From NCBI GenBank assembly GCA_013215385.1, contig JABSOY010000011.1, positions 1-64,000 of the forward strand: a stretch of 64,000 nt of DNA, read 5' to 3'. Positions 42,417 to 52,336 of this stretch are shown piece by piece. Within the stretch, counting starts at the first letter, position 1; each line of letters begins with the position of its first letter. This DNA comes from Colwellia sp. Lineage in GTDB: Bacteria; Pseudomonadota; Gammaproteobacteria; Enterobacterales; Alteromonadaceae. The notes under the pieces were generated by a model that ran no database searches, had not been told where the DNA came from, and was given only the letters and a program-made list of their open reading frames with translations. Made by a program: the position numbers and the translations under genes.

Positions 42417-42655
42417 ATGTCAGCGGATAAAAACAAAAAAACGACAAACAAAAAGTATTGTCAGCAGCATTAAGTCAGGTAGAAAGACAATTTGGCAAGG
42501 GCTCAATGATGAAGCTTGGTGATAACACCGCTATGGATGTTGACACTATTTCTACAGCTTTATTAGCCTTTATCTTAGTCTAGATGCTGGAGGTTTGCCG
42601 CACTGACGCCTAGAGGTAAAATTGAAGGTAATATGGGTGATTCTCATATGGGTAT
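42417..42655 (+). pseudogene. recA: recA 5' relic (frameshifted, internally deleted)
   Basis: One frame reads [20 protein letters not shown] and then [13 protein letters not shown], matching RecA residues about 14-50. A frameshifted remnant DAGGLP follows, then, after loss of roughly 110 codons, PRGKIEGNMGDSHMG, matching RecA around residues 155-166. The N-terminal codons are scrambled (an ATG at 42417 followed by a shift) and stop codons occur. It sits directly behind the SOS promoter. It is not a recent duplicate: protein and DNA differ from the intact gene at many positions. Confidence 0.92.
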
Positions 42656-42777
42656 ACAAGATGTTAGGTTTGACTTAGTAGCATAATCTTTTATAGAAAA
42701 ATTATTCGTATATTTATTTATAACAAAATGCATATACAAATAATATTTAGTAATTTTAAAATAATGAGGTGTTAACA

Positions 42778-43845
42778 ATGGCAATCAGTGAAGATAAAGA
42801 AAAAGCCTTATCGGCAGCATTAAGCCAAATTGAAAGACAATTTGGTAAAGGTTCAATTATGAAGCTGGGTGACAATAACACTATGGATGTAGAAACTATT
42901 TCTACAGGCTCATTAGGTTTAGATATTGCGTTAGGAGCTGGTGGATTACCACTGGGACGTATTGTAGAAATATATGGTCCAGAGTCTAGCGGTAAAACCA
43001 CATTAACACTTGAAGTTATTGCTGAAGCACAACGTAATGGAAAGATATGTGCATTTATAGATGCAGAACACGCTCTTGACCCAACATATGCACAAAAATT
43101 GGGCGTAGATATTAATCAACTATTAATTTCACAACCTGATACTGGCGAGCAAGCATTAGAGATATGTGACATGTTATCAAGGTCTGGAGCAGTAGATGTT
43201 ATTGTTGTTGATTCTGTAGCTGCGCTTACACCTAAAGCAGAAATAGAAGGTGATATCGGAGATTCTCACATGGGTTTGGCTGCCAGAATGATGAGTCAAG
43301 CAATGCGTAAAATGGCCGGTAGTTTAAAAAAATCTAATACCATGTTGATTTTCATTAACCAAATTCGTATGAAAATTGGCGTAATGTTTGGCTCACCTGA
43401 AACGACAACAGGTGGTAATGCGTTAAAGTTTTATGCCTCTGTTCGCTTAGATATTCGTAGAATTGGCGCTGTTAAATCAGGCGACGAAATTATTGGTAAC
43501 GAAACCCGCGTTAAAGTTGTTAAAAACAAAATTGCTCCGCCATTTAAACAAGCTGAATTCCAAATTTTATATGGCCAAGGCATTAACAGTTTAGGTGAGT
43601 TAGTTGATTTAGGTGTTCAGCATAAAATGGTCGAAAAAGCAGGCTCTTGGTACAGTTATAATAGTGAACGTATTGGTCAAGGTAAAGCTAATGCGACTAA
43701 GTATCTAGATGAACATCCAGAAATGGCAAAAGAAATTGATAAACGTTTACGCGCTTTACTTTTATCAAAAAATACCGAAGGTAGCGAAGAAAAAGCTAAA
43801 GAAAAAGCTAAAGAAAAAAGTAAAAAAGAAGTTGTTACTGAATAA
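42778..43845 (+). CDS. recA: Recombinase RecA, probably chimeric
   Basis: 355 residues. Walker [11 protein letters not shown], Walker [12 protein letters not shown]1 region [14 protein letters not shown] and L2 [16 protein letters not shown] are intact, with a Lys/Glu-rich C-terminal tail. Start ATG at 42778 with GAGG 8 bases upstream; a GTG nine bases earlier is less likely. Codons change style within the gene: up to about codon 170 there are six GGA, five ATA, an AGG and an AGA, while the remaining 185 codons have no GGA or ATA and a single AGA. No LexA box lies in the 120 bases before the gene. recX does not follow. Confidence 0.97.
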   Translation: MAISEDKEKALSAALSQIERQFGKGSIMKLGDNNTMDVETISTGSLGLDIALGAGGLPLGRIVEIYGPESSGKTTLTLEVIAEAQRNGKICAFIDAEHALDPTYAQKLGVDINQLLISQPDTGEQALEICDMLSRSGAVDVIVVDSVAALTPKAEIEGDIGDSHMGLAARMMSQAMRKMAGSLKKSNTMLIFINQIRMKIGVMFGSPETTTGGNALKFYASVRLDIRRIGAVKSGDEIIGNETRVKVVKNKIAPPFKQAEFQILYGQGINSLGELVDLGVQHKMVEKAGSWYSYNSERIGQGKANATKYLDEHPEMAKEIDKRLRALLLSKNTEGSEEKAKEKAKEKSKKEVVTE

Positions 43846-43870
43846 CGATGTAAACTTTAATTAAATTATT

Positions 43871-43898
43871 AAGCCACTGTATTTACGGTGGCTTTTTT
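43871..43898 (+). terminator. Terminator of recA
   Basis: GCCACTGT/ACGGTGGC (one G-T pair) with an ATTT loop and six T residues, 28 bases after the stop codon. Confidence 0.88.
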
Positions 43899-44012
43899 AT
43901 GTTCAAGATTTACTATGTGCATCGATAATATAGAAGGGCAATATAATAATTCGTAGAAAATTTAAATTAAAGCTAATTATAAGAAAATAAATTTCAAGCC
44001 ATAAAACAGTAT

Positions 44013-44061
44013 AGACGTCTATACGTTTAGATGTTGACATAGCCAAAAATACAAGTACTAT
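44013..44061 (+). promoter_or_regulatory. metA promoter overlapped by MetJ boxes
   Basis: Three tandem 8-bp met boxes: AGACGTCT (44013-44020, perfect consensus), ATACGTTT (44021-44028) and AGATGTTG (44029-44036). The last overlaps TTGACA (44034-44039), paired with TACTAT (44056-44061) after 16 bases. MetJ with S-adenosylmethionine should repress metA here. Confidence 0.9.
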
Positions 44062-44149
44062 TCAATGCTATTATTTATAGATAAGTTCCTACATGGATTA
44101 AGATTAAGCGAGATCTTAATTTTACTGTTTTGACTATTAGGTAGCAGAT

Positions 44150-45097
44150 ATGCCGATTAAAATTCCAGATAAATTACCCGCTTTGTCTATTTTAGACGAA
44201 GAGAATATTTTTGTGATGTCTGAACATCGTGCGGCGAATCAAGAGATTCGTCCGATGAAAGTTGCTATTCTTAACTTAATGCCAAATAAAATTGAAACAG
44301 AAGTACAAATATTACGGGTATTATCAAATACACCATTACAAGTAAATGTTGATTTTGTTCGTATTCATGCCAACGAATCAAAGCATACTCCGAAAGAGCA
44401 TTTAGACAATTTCTACCGCTTATTTGAAGATATAAAAGATACTCAATATGACGGTTTAATCATTACCGGCGCGCCATTGGCTTTAATGGATTACGAAAAA
44501 GTAACTTTCTGGGACAAAATATGTGAAGTGTTTGACTGGGCAGAAAAAAATGTAACGTCAACGATGTTCTCATGCTGGGCAGCTCATGCAGCGCTTTATC
44601 ATCATTATGGCTTAAACCGCCATTTACGTAAAAAAAAGCTGGCAGGTGTCTTTCAACATAGTCCGGTAGATCCTAAAGAACAACTGACTCGTGGTTTTGA
44701 AGAATTCTTTAATGTGCCTCATTCTCGCTATGGTTATATTGAAAAGTCTGATTACTTGTCAGTACCTGGCTTAAAAATCATTGCAGAGTCTCCTCAAGCG
44801 GGTGTTTATGTAGTGGCAAGTAAAAATAAGCAACAAGTTTATTTAACGGGTCATCCTGAATATGACGCAACGACTTTAGATGAAGAATTCCAGCGTGATT
44901 TAAAGATTAATGAAAATGCACCTCAACCAGAAAACTACTATATTGATAATGATGTGAGTCGAGTGCCACACAGTTCATGGCGAAGTCATGGCAGTTTATT
45001 ATTTACCAATTGGCTGAATTATTATGTTTATCAAATTACGCCATATAAATTGGATGCAAATAATATTCAAGCGATACACCCAGATACCCAAATTTAG
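44150..45097 (+). CDS. metA: Homoserine O-succinyltransferase (MetA)
   Basis: 315 residues. Activates homoserine in the first committed step of methionine synthesis. The nucleophile Cys lies in MFSCWAAHAALYHHYG, the His and Glu of the triad in TGHPEYDATTLDEEF. Early motif MKVAILNLMPNKIETE is family-typical. MetA enzymes can use acetyl- or succinyl-CoA and this choice is not certain from the sequence alone. Controlled by the MetJ boxes upstream, and followed by metH after 178 bases. Confidence 0.95.
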   Translation: MPIKIPDKLPALSILDEENIFVMSEHRAANQEIRPMKVAILNLMPNKIETEVQILRVLSNTPLQVNVDFVRIHANESKHTPKEHLDNFYRLFEDIKDTQYDGLIITGAPLALMDYEKVTFWDKICEVFDWAEKNVTSTMFSCWAAHAALYHHYGLNRHLRKKKLAGVFQHSPVDPKEQLTRGFEEFFNVPHSRYGYIEKSDYLSVPGLKIIAESPQAGVYVVASKNKQQVYLTGHPEYDATTLDEEFQRDLKINENAPQPENYYIDNDVSRVPHSSWRSHGSLLFTNWLNYYVYQITPYKLDANNIQAIHPDTQI

Positions 45098-45275
45098 TAT
45101 GTTATCAGAAATTAGTAGTATCAAGACGAACGTAGCATAGACTGATTCTGGATTACTCGAGTAATCAATAATTAGTCACACTGAATATTGTAGAGATTAA
45201 TCCTACAACTAGACATTCAGAAAATGCAGAACAGTTATTTTAAATAAAGATTAAAAGTACAGATAGAGAAGCCGT

Positions 45276-48200
45276 ATGAAAAAGTCAGCAGCATTTAGTC
45301 AGTTTGAGCAACAATTACAACAACGTATTCTTATTTTAGATGGCGCTATGGGAACGATGATCCAAGCGTATAAGTTTGAAGAGCAAGACTACCGTGGTGA
45401 CCGTTTTGCTGATTGGCATCTGGATGTGAAAGGTAATAACGATATGTTAGTGCTGTCGCAGCCTGATGTTATCAAGGCGATTCATAATGAGTATCTAGAA
45501 GCGGGCGCTGATATTCTAGAAACTAATACCTTTAATGCAACCACTATTGCCATGGCTGATTACGACATGGAGTCGTACAGTGCTGAGATAAACTTTGCAG
45601 CGGCAAAAATTGCGCGTGAAGCCGCTGATGAATTTACCGCTAAAAACCCAGATAAACCGCGCTTTGTTGCTGGTGTCTTAGGGCCGACGAATCGTACCTG
45701 TTCTATTTCTCCTGATGTAAACGACCCTGCGTTTCGTAATGTAACCTTTGATCAATTAAAGGATGCTTATATAGAGTCGACCAAAGCACTTATCGAAGGT
45801 GGCTCTGATCTGATTTTAATCGAAACTATTTTCGATACCTTAAATGCCAAGGCGGCTATTTTCGCCGTGGAAACGGTCTTTGATGAATTACAGCTGCGTT
45901 TGCCGGTAATGATTTCTGGCACGATAACCGATGCTTCAGGACGAACGTTATCAGGGCAAACGACGGAAGCTTTTTATAATTCACTTCGCCATGCAAAACC
46001 TATATCTTTTGGCTTGAACTGTGCTTTAGGCCCGGTTGAGTTAAGACAATATGTCGCTGAATTAAGCCGGATTTCTGACTTTGCCGTTTCTGCTCATCCA
46101 AATGCAGGTTTACCTAATGCCTTTGGTGAATATGACTTTAGCGTTGAAGACATGAATGTTCATGTGAATGAATGGGCAGAGTCTGGTTTTTTAAACATTA
46201 TTGGTGGTTGTTGTGGTACAACGCCAGCACATATCAAGGGCATGGCTGACGCAGTTGCAAAGATAAAACCTAGAGCTGTTAAACCTCGGGCAATCGCTTG
46301 TCGTTTATCAGGGCTTGAAGCGTTAACAATAACGAGCGAGTCATTATTTGTTAATGTCGGTGAACGTACCAATGTCACCGGTTCAGCTGTATTTAAACGT
46401 TTAATCACCGAAGAAAATTACGATAAAGCTATCGCCGTTGCCTTGCAACAAGTGGAAAATGGCGCGCAAATTATCGATATTAATATGGATGAAGGCATGC
46501 TTGATTCAAAAGCGGCGATGATCCGTTATTTGAATCTAATTGCAGGCGAGCCTGATATCGCTAAAGTGCCAATTATGCTTGATTCTTCTAAATGGGATAT
46601 TTTAGAAGAAGGCTTAAAGTGTATCCAAGGTAAAGGTATTGTCAATTCTATTAGTTTGAAAGAAGGCGAAGACAACTTCCGCAAACAAGCCGAACTGTTA
46701 CGACGTTATGGCGCGGCAGTTATCGTGATGGCGTTTGACGAACAAGGTCAAGCCGATACACGGGTGCGCAAATATGAAATATGTAAACGTGCCTATGACA
46801 TTTTAGTACATGAAATAGGTTTCCCAGCAGAAGATATTATTTTTGATCCAAATATCTTTGCGGTCGCAACAGGTATCGAAGAACACAATAATTATGCGGT
46901 CGACTTCATTGAAGCAGTGGCCGACATAAAAGAAAACCTTCCCCATGCCATGATTTCTGGTGGCGTTTCAAATGTATCGTTTTCATTTCGTGGTAATAAC
47001 CCTGTCCGAGAGGCGATTCACGCGGTGTTTTTATTTCATGCGATAAAAAATGGCATGGATATGGGCATTGTAAATGCGGGCCAGTTGGCCATTTACTCAA
47101 GCATTCCCGACGATTTACGCCTTGCTGTTGAAGATGTTATCCAAAACAGTGATGACGATGCTACCGAGCGTCTACTTGATGTCGCTGAATCATATCGCGG
47201 CAAAGCAGGAAGCAAGAATAATAAAGCTGATTTAACCTGGCGTGAACTACCGATTAAAGAGCGTTTAGAATACTCTTTGGTTAAAGGCATAAATGAATTT
47301 ATTGTTGAAGATACTGAAGCTGCGCGTTTAGAGTCAGTAAGACCGCTTGATGTTATTGAAGGCCCGTTAATGGACGGCATGAATACCGTCGGTGACTTGT
47401 TTGGCGCAGGCGAAATGTTTTTACCGCAAGTGGTTAAGTCAGCGCGAGTAATGAAACAAGCGGTTGCGCACTTAAATCCCTTTATCGAGGACGAAAAAAC
47501 CGAAATAAAATCCAACGGTAAGATACTACTTGCTACGGTAAAGGGTGATGTACACGATATTGGCAAAAATATTGTTGGCGTGGTTTTACAATGTAATAAC
47601 TACGACATTATTGATTTAGGCGTGATGGTTTCTTGTGAAGATATTTTGCGTGTAGCGAAAGAAAAAAAGGTCGATATCATAGGATTATCTGGTTTGATCA
47701 CACCATCGCTTGACGAAATGGTGCATGTTGCCAAAGAAATGAAACGTCTTGATTTTAACCTGCCATTACTTATTGGTGGCGCGACCACTTCAAAAGCTCA
47801 TACAGCGGTTAAAATTGAGCCTCAATACGAGCATCCGGTTATATATGTGTCTAATGCTTCACGTTCGGTATCTGTGGTAAGCACGTTATTGTCTGATGAT
47901 AATGACAAGCGTACAGCATTTCTTGACCGTCAAAACCTTGAGTATGACAGAGTTCGTGAGCGCCATTATAAAAAAGGGCCGCGTTCTAGTTTAATATCAT
48001 TGGAAGATGCAAGAAATAATGCTACACCGATAAGTTTTGAAAACTACACACCTAAAGTGCCTAATAAATTAGGCATCACAGTGCTTGATAATATAGATTT
48101 AAACGTCGTCCGTAAATATATCGATTGGACACCATTTTTCATGACTTGGCAGCTATCAGGAAAGTATCCACTGATTTTGCGTCATGAAGTCGTTGGTGTA

Positions 48201-48974
48201 GAAGCCACTAAGTTATTTAATGATGCTAATGCGTTGTTAGATGATGTTATTAACAACAATAAATTGAAAGCGAAGGCTGTATTTGGTTTGTTTCCAGCTC
48301 ATCGCCAACAAGACGACTTAATTGTTTTTGAAGATGATAACCGCGAAAAACAGTTAATAAAACTACATCAACTGCGCCAGCAAAGTAAAAAGCCAGCAGG
48401 GCAGTTTAATCGCTGTTTGGCTGACTATGTTGCCGATGAAGCATCTGGTATTAAAGATTATGTGGGTGCTTTTGCGGTGTCTGCAGGCTTTGGCTGTGAA
48501 GAGTTAGTGAAAGAATTTGATGCCCAACATGATGATTACAATAGTATTTTGATAAAAGCGGTGGCTGACCGATTAGCAGAAGCAAGTGCTGAGTATCTTC
48601 ATGAAAAAATTCGTAAAGAATATTGGGGTTATGCAGCCGACGAATCACTTAAAAACGATGACTTAATACGTGAAAAGTACCAAGGCATAAGACCCGCACC
48701 AGGTTACCCTGCTTGTCCTGAGCATACCGAGAAAGGCTTGTTATGGGAATTACTTAATGTTGATGAAAATATTGGCTTGGATCTCACTTCAAGTTTTGCA
48801 ATGTGGCCGGGAGCGGCGGTCAGTGGTTGGTATTTTGCTCATCCTGAATCAAAATATTTTGCTGTTGCCAAACTAGCGAAAGATCAAGTTATTGATTATG
48901 CAACACGTAAAGAGATGACCTTGCCACAAGCAGAACGTTGGTTGTCAGCTAATTTAGATTACGAACCCGAGTAA
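45276..48974 (+). CDS. metH: Cobalamin-dependent methionine synthase
   Basis: 1232 residues with all four modules. Homocysteine domain (about 1-330) with zinc Cys in FGLNCALGP and GGCCGTTP; methyltetrahydrofolate domain (about 360-620) with [11 protein letters not shown]; cobalamin module (about 650-890) with the cobalt-ligand His in [11 protein letters not shown] and [13 protein letters not shown]; reactivation domain with [12 protein letters not shown]. It transfers methyl from methyl-THF to homocysteine. GAGAAG precedes the ATG. The cell must therefore make or import B12. Confidence 0.98.
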   Translation: MKKSAAFSQFEQQLQQRILILDGAMGTMIQAYKFEEQDYRGDRFADWHLDVKGNNDMLVLSQPDVIKAIHNEYLEAGADILETNTFNATTIAMADYDMESYSAEINFAAAKIAREAADEFTAKNPDKPRFVAGVLGPTNRTCSISPDVNDPAFRNVTFDQLKDAYIESTKALIEGGSDLILIETIFDTLNAKAAIFAVETVFDELQLRLPVMISGTITDASGRTLSGQTTEAFYNSLRHAKPISFGLNCALGPVELRQYVAELSRISDFAVSAHPNAGLPNAFGEYDFSVEDMNVHVNEWAESGFLNIIGGCCGTTPAHIKGMADAVAKIKPRAVKPRAIACRLSGLEALTITSESLFVNVGERTNVTGSAVFKRLITEENYDKAIAVALQQVENGAQIIDINMDEGMLDSKAAMIRYLNLIAGEPDIAKVPIMLDSSKWDILEEGLKCIQGKGIVNSISLKEGEDNFRKQAELLRRYGAAVIVMAFDEQGQADTRVRKYEICKRAYDILVHEIGFPAEDIIFDPNIFAVATGIEEHNNYAVDFIEAVADIKENLPHAMISGGVSNVSFSFRGNNPVREAIHAVFLFHAIKNGMDMGIVNAGQLAIYSSIPDDLRLAVEDVIQNSDDDATERLLDVAESYRGKAGSKNNKADLTWRELPIKERLEYSLVKGINEFIVEDTEAARLESVRPLDVIEGPLMDGMNTVGDLFGAGEMFLPQVVKSARVMKQAVAHLNPFIEDEKTEIKSNGKILLATVKGDVHDIGKNIVGVVLQCNNYDIIDLGVMVSCEDILRVAKEKKVDIIGLSGLITPSLDEMVHVAKEMKRLDFNLPLLIGGATTSKAHTAVKIEPQYEHPVIYVSNASRSVSVVSTLLSDDNDKRTAFLDRQNLEYDRVRERHYKKGPRSSLISLEDARNNATPISFENYTPKVPNKLGITVLDNIDLNVVRKYIDWTPFFMTWQLSGKYPLILRHEVVGVEATKLFNDANALLDDVINNNKLKAKAVFGLFPAHRQQDDLIVFEDDNREKQLIKLHQLRQQSKKPAGQFNRCLADYVADEASGIKDYVGAFAVSAGFGCEELVKEFDAQHDDYNSILIKAVADRLAEASAEYLHEKIRKEYWGYAADESLKNDDLIREKYQGIRPAPGYPACPEHTEKGLLWELLNVDENIGLDLTSSFAMWPGAAVSGWYFAHPESKYFAVAKLAKDQVIDYATRKEMTLPQAERWLSANLDYEPE

Positions 48975-49088
48975 TATAGCGTTTGTTTACTCTTAACCTT
49001 ACTGTACTGCTAAGTCTCACCTACATCGAGTTCTCCTCATGTAGGGAGGCTTTATCAACGTTTTATTAAATGACTGTTAACGTTTCAC

Positions 49089-49697
49089 TTAATTTTTCTT
49101 ACCAATAACTAGCCTACCTTCAATTTTATGCTTGGGCATATTTACAAAAGGGACAATGGCCCGTTTAAAACCGTGTTTTGAAGCTTCATTTATGCGTTTT
49201 TGTCCACTAGGCACGGCTCGAATTTCACCAACTAAGCGAGTTCAGCAAATACCACTAGCCCTTGCAGTAAAACTCGGTATCTAAAGTTTGAAACTAACGC
49301 TGAAATTAAGGCTAAATCGATACTTGTTTCGGTAACTTTTACGCAACCGACGACATTAACAAAGCCATCTTGAACGTTCATTTGTTAGCCATCTTGAACG
49401 TTCATTTGTTAGCCGCCAAGGACAGGGGGAAACTCAGTAAATCCTCAATAGAATTTGGGTAGGCCGCGAAGATCAATAGCGTCAATAGTTTGAACTTTTA
49501 ATTCTCTATTATTCGCCATACCTGAAAAAGCTGAAGAATTATTATCGCGAACTGCTGCTTTGGCTCGTTTGAACTCTGAAATGGTATTCTCTGCTTTACA
49601 GTCGTGACACTGTCCTAGCCAGCGAGAATACTAAGAACCACAAGCTGTGCAAACATAGCTTGATGTGTTTTTCGCTATTATTTACTTTTTTGGGCAT
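49089..49697 (-). pseudogene. radA: radA relic (ATPase core deleted, frameshifts, stops)
   Basis: Read on the minus strand it begins MPKK, then in a shifted frame SSYVCTACGS, stop, YSRWLGQCHDCKAENTISEF (the RadA zinc finger) and on to TIDAIDLRGLPKFY and VLGG. It then jumps to the C-terminal Lon-like domain: DGFVNVVGCVKVTETSIDLA, then GEIRAVPSGQKRINEASKHG and ending VIGKKN. About 270 codons including Walker A and the KNRFG region are missing. A normal radA is about 1.37 kb; this is 0.6 kb. It lies beside a PilZ gene and serB, the usual radA neighbourhood. The stretch 48975-49088 after metH holds only a weak hairpin. Confidence 0.92.
49363..49410. repeat. 24-bp perfect tandem duplication at the radA deletion junction
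   Basis: Bases 49363-49386 are repeated exactly at 49387-49410. The repeat falls where the N-terminal part of the radA relic meets the C-terminal part. Confidence 0.95.
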
Positions 49698-49822
49698 AAT
49701 TATTGCTTTGTTGTTGCAATATATGCGTTAGAGTGATTTATATATAGATAACAGACTATTTTTAATGATTTATTATTGTCATTTTATTGTTACTATATTT
49801 ATAGTAAATTTAATTAAGCAAA

Positions 49823-52336
49823 ATGAAAGTTTATTGCTTTCGTTTTACTGCTCAAAATAATGACTACAAAGAACTAAAAGCGGAAATGACTACAGATTTT
49901 TCAAAATACCAAAAGATAGTTGAACAGTTCCGTGGCAATGTTTTAAAAACTGACTTTGAAACAAACTTTGCTGCAATGACTCAACACATCCCAAAAACGG
50001 AACGCTTTCTCTTAAAAATGGAGCTAAAGCGTTTAGCGGCTCCTTGTACGCGTTTAGTCGATTTACGTGGTCATGTTGATGGCGAATGTCGAGCTTATCA
50101 GCATAACGAAAGAACCCATTTTCTTGATGATACAGCGATTAGAACGTTTGACGAAAATATTGTTTATTATAAAGGTTATACCTTCGGTGTGTATGAAGCA
50201 GTAATGAATACCGAAAATAATTTTCGCGTAATTTATCAAAATGAAAAAAGTAATCTTGGTAAGCCGATCAAAGCAGAGCCAGCCAAGGTATTTGAAAAAA
50301 CACAATACCCTAGTAAGTTATTTACCTTTGGGCCTTATCATAATCGTAGCGAAGAACGGATGAACTTTGCTATTGCCATCGGGGTCTTCTTAGATAAAGA
50401 TAATAAAGAATACCCATGCACGAGTTCTGATATCAGTGTGAATGGCTGTAAGTTTCGTTTTAACACTGCGAGTAAACTTAGTGTAGGACAAATAATTACC
50501 ATTAGGTTTAATGGCTTAGAAGAAGAATTTCAATTTGGTAAAGAAAACACTTTTTCCTTCGTAATAAAAAACATACAACAGGTTGATAAAACTAAACTTG
50601 TTGGTTGTCAAAGAGTACAGGTAGATGGTCAGGGCGGCGATGGTTTTAAACTTTTCTTACAAGGTTTTATTCAAGGTAATAAACGCCGCTATAAAGTTAA
50701 TTTAGATAATAGCATTAATGCTATTCAGTCTCGTAGTTTTGAACAATTTTGTTTACCGAAATTGAACGAATTACCGATATTTATTGAAGATAACGGTCGG
50801 GACTTTTTCCCTCGCTATGCATTAACTTGTAATAATAACCAGTCTGTTTATCAATATTGGCAAGATGAAAACCGTCATTCAGCTTTGTATTGTTTGATCA
50901 CTAAAGACAGAATTACACGGATGAATAAAGCCAAGGCTCTAGGTAAAGATCTGTTGGTTTATAGTTTTATTCATAGGAGCCAAGGCAAGCACTATTTTTA
51001 TACCGCTGACGATCAACAACTTAATGATGATGCTGCTTTTAAAAAGCAATTTCTCGGTTTCGCCTCATCAAAAGTAAACTTTGCTATTACCCAATTATCG
51101 CTTATTAATATTGATGTTGAAAAGAGCGAGTCACCTTTTACTTTGTCAAATACGTTAACTAAAAAAAATCAGTATCTGAATTTGCCTGTGCCCAATGATG
51201 TAATGGAAACATTATACAAGTTACCTTATATAGTTGTCGCTAACGACATCACAAGTAAATTAGCGGTTAGTCAGTATCAGCAGCTGTCATTTGATAAAAT
51301 TGAAACGGCGCGATTAAAAAACTTTGGTCACAAACGCTTAACCACACCATTGGTTATTGATGATGTTGGGATCAATTATAATAATCAACGCCAAGAACCT
51401 CGTTTTAAATATAAAACGCCTGCTGAGCTCGAAATTGAGGGAATTAAGTGCACGGGGAAGTCTCATGATTTCTCTATTTTAGGCTTAAAATTAGAGCTTG
51501 ATAAACCCTCTGTGTTAAATAAAGGCGATGTCGTTTATTTAACCTTCCCAGCTCTTCAAAAAATCACCTCTGCTTTTGAACTTAAAGCATTACCCTATGA
51601 AGTGATACGCATTAATAAGCAGAAAACTGTACTTAATTTACGTGTTTACGTTGAGAAGCATCAACATATGGGCAGAGCGTTTTTTAAGGCATTAATTCAT
51701 AAAAATCGCGATAAGTTAACACCTGATGAATATGCCTTAATGATCCCTGGGCTTGCTAAAGCACTACGTAATATTTATAGCAGCAGTTTAACTATTCCAT
51801 CTTTAATGGTACAAACCAGTGGTAGTCGTTACAAATTAGAGGCACTTGTTTGTGGTGAAGTGCAGGGCAAGTTATTACCCGTTATGAAGGAGTTGAGTGA
51901 TAGAAGTTCTTTTTATAACCTTTATCCATTATTGAATAATTTACAAGCCACTAATTCAATGACTTCTTCATTGAAGAAAATACAAGTAGATGATTCACCG
52001 ATTACAGAAATCTTATATATTGCCATTAATTTAGAAAATGAAATGGTTGACCAAGCGGTAACAACTAAGCTAGCGAGTGAACTACAGTCGACAATGTTAC
52101 AAAGAATGTTTATTTCACGGGCATTGAACCGCGGTTTGTTCTTCTGTGTGCAAGCGAAATTATCGCGTACTGCTGAGCCGGATATGGATCATTTAAATCC
52201 AGAGCTAAGTTATATTAGTTCGTATGCCATTCATCGGGGTAAGCAAATAGAGCAAGATATTTGGAGTGTTTCCGGGGTGATTCAACTCTTAGATATCACC
52301 CAAGAAACATTAACACGCCATGAGCTATTAGCTTAA
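49823..52336 (+). CDS. Large protein with two PilZ (c-di-GMP-binding) domains
   Basis: 837 residues, no signal peptide. Two PilZ-type segments carry the R-x3-R and D-x-S-x2-G pattern: RSEERMNF with DISVNGCKFRF (about 170-210) and RQEPRFKY with DFSILGLKLEL (about 515-550). The rest is unassigned, possibly further degenerate PilZ-like beta barrels. Probably a cytoplasmic c-di-GMP effector linked to surface or motility behaviour. Starts: ATG at 49823 lacks a ribosome-binding site; an in-frame ATG at 49886 (MTTDFSKYQ) has GCGGA close by and could be the true start. Its end overlaps that of serB by 4 bases. Confidence 0.85.
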   Translation: MKVYCFRFTAQNNDYKELKAEMTTDFSKYQKIVEQFRGNVLKTDFETNFAAMTQHIPKTERFLLKMELKRLAAPCTRLVDLRGHVDGECRAYQHNERTHFLDDTAIRTFDENIVYYKGYTFGVYEAVMNTENNFRVIYQNEKSNLGKPIKAEPAKVFEKTQYPSKLFTFGPYHNRSEERMNFAIAIGVFLDKDNKEYPCTSSDISVNGCKFRFNTASKLSVGQIITIRFNGLEEEFQFGKENTFSFVIKNIQQVDKTKLVGCQRVQVDGQGGDGFKLFLQGFIQGNKRRYKVNLDNSINAIQSRSFEQFCLPKLNELPIFIEDNGRDFFPRYALTCNNNQSVYQYWQDENRHSALYCLITKDRITRMNKAKALGKDLLVYSFIHRSQGKHYFYTADDQQLNDDAAFKKQFLGFASSKVNFAITQLSLINIDVEKSESPFTLSNTLTKKNQYLNLPVPNDVMETLYKLPYIVVANDITSKLAVSQYQQLSFDKIETARLKNFGHKRLTTPLVIDDVGINYNNQRQEPRFKYKTPAELEIEGIKCTGKSHDFSILGLKLELDKPSVLNKGDVVYLTFPALQKITSAFELKALPYEVIRINKQKTVLNLRVYVEKHQHMGRAFFKALIHKNRDKLTPDEYALMIPGLAKALRNIYSSSLTIPSLMVQTSGSRYKLEALVCGEVQGKLLPVMKELSDRSSFYNLYPLLNNLQATNSMTSSLKKIQVDDSPITEILYIAINLENEMVDQAVTTKLASELQSTMLQRMFISRALNRGLFFCVQAKLSRTAEPDMDHLNPELSYISSYAIHRGKQIEQDIWSVSGVIQLLDITQETLTRHELLA

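Noticed and set aside
47093..47566. Open frame of 157 codons antisense to metH
   Set aside because: Shadow of the metH coding sequence; serine-rich composition and no start signal.
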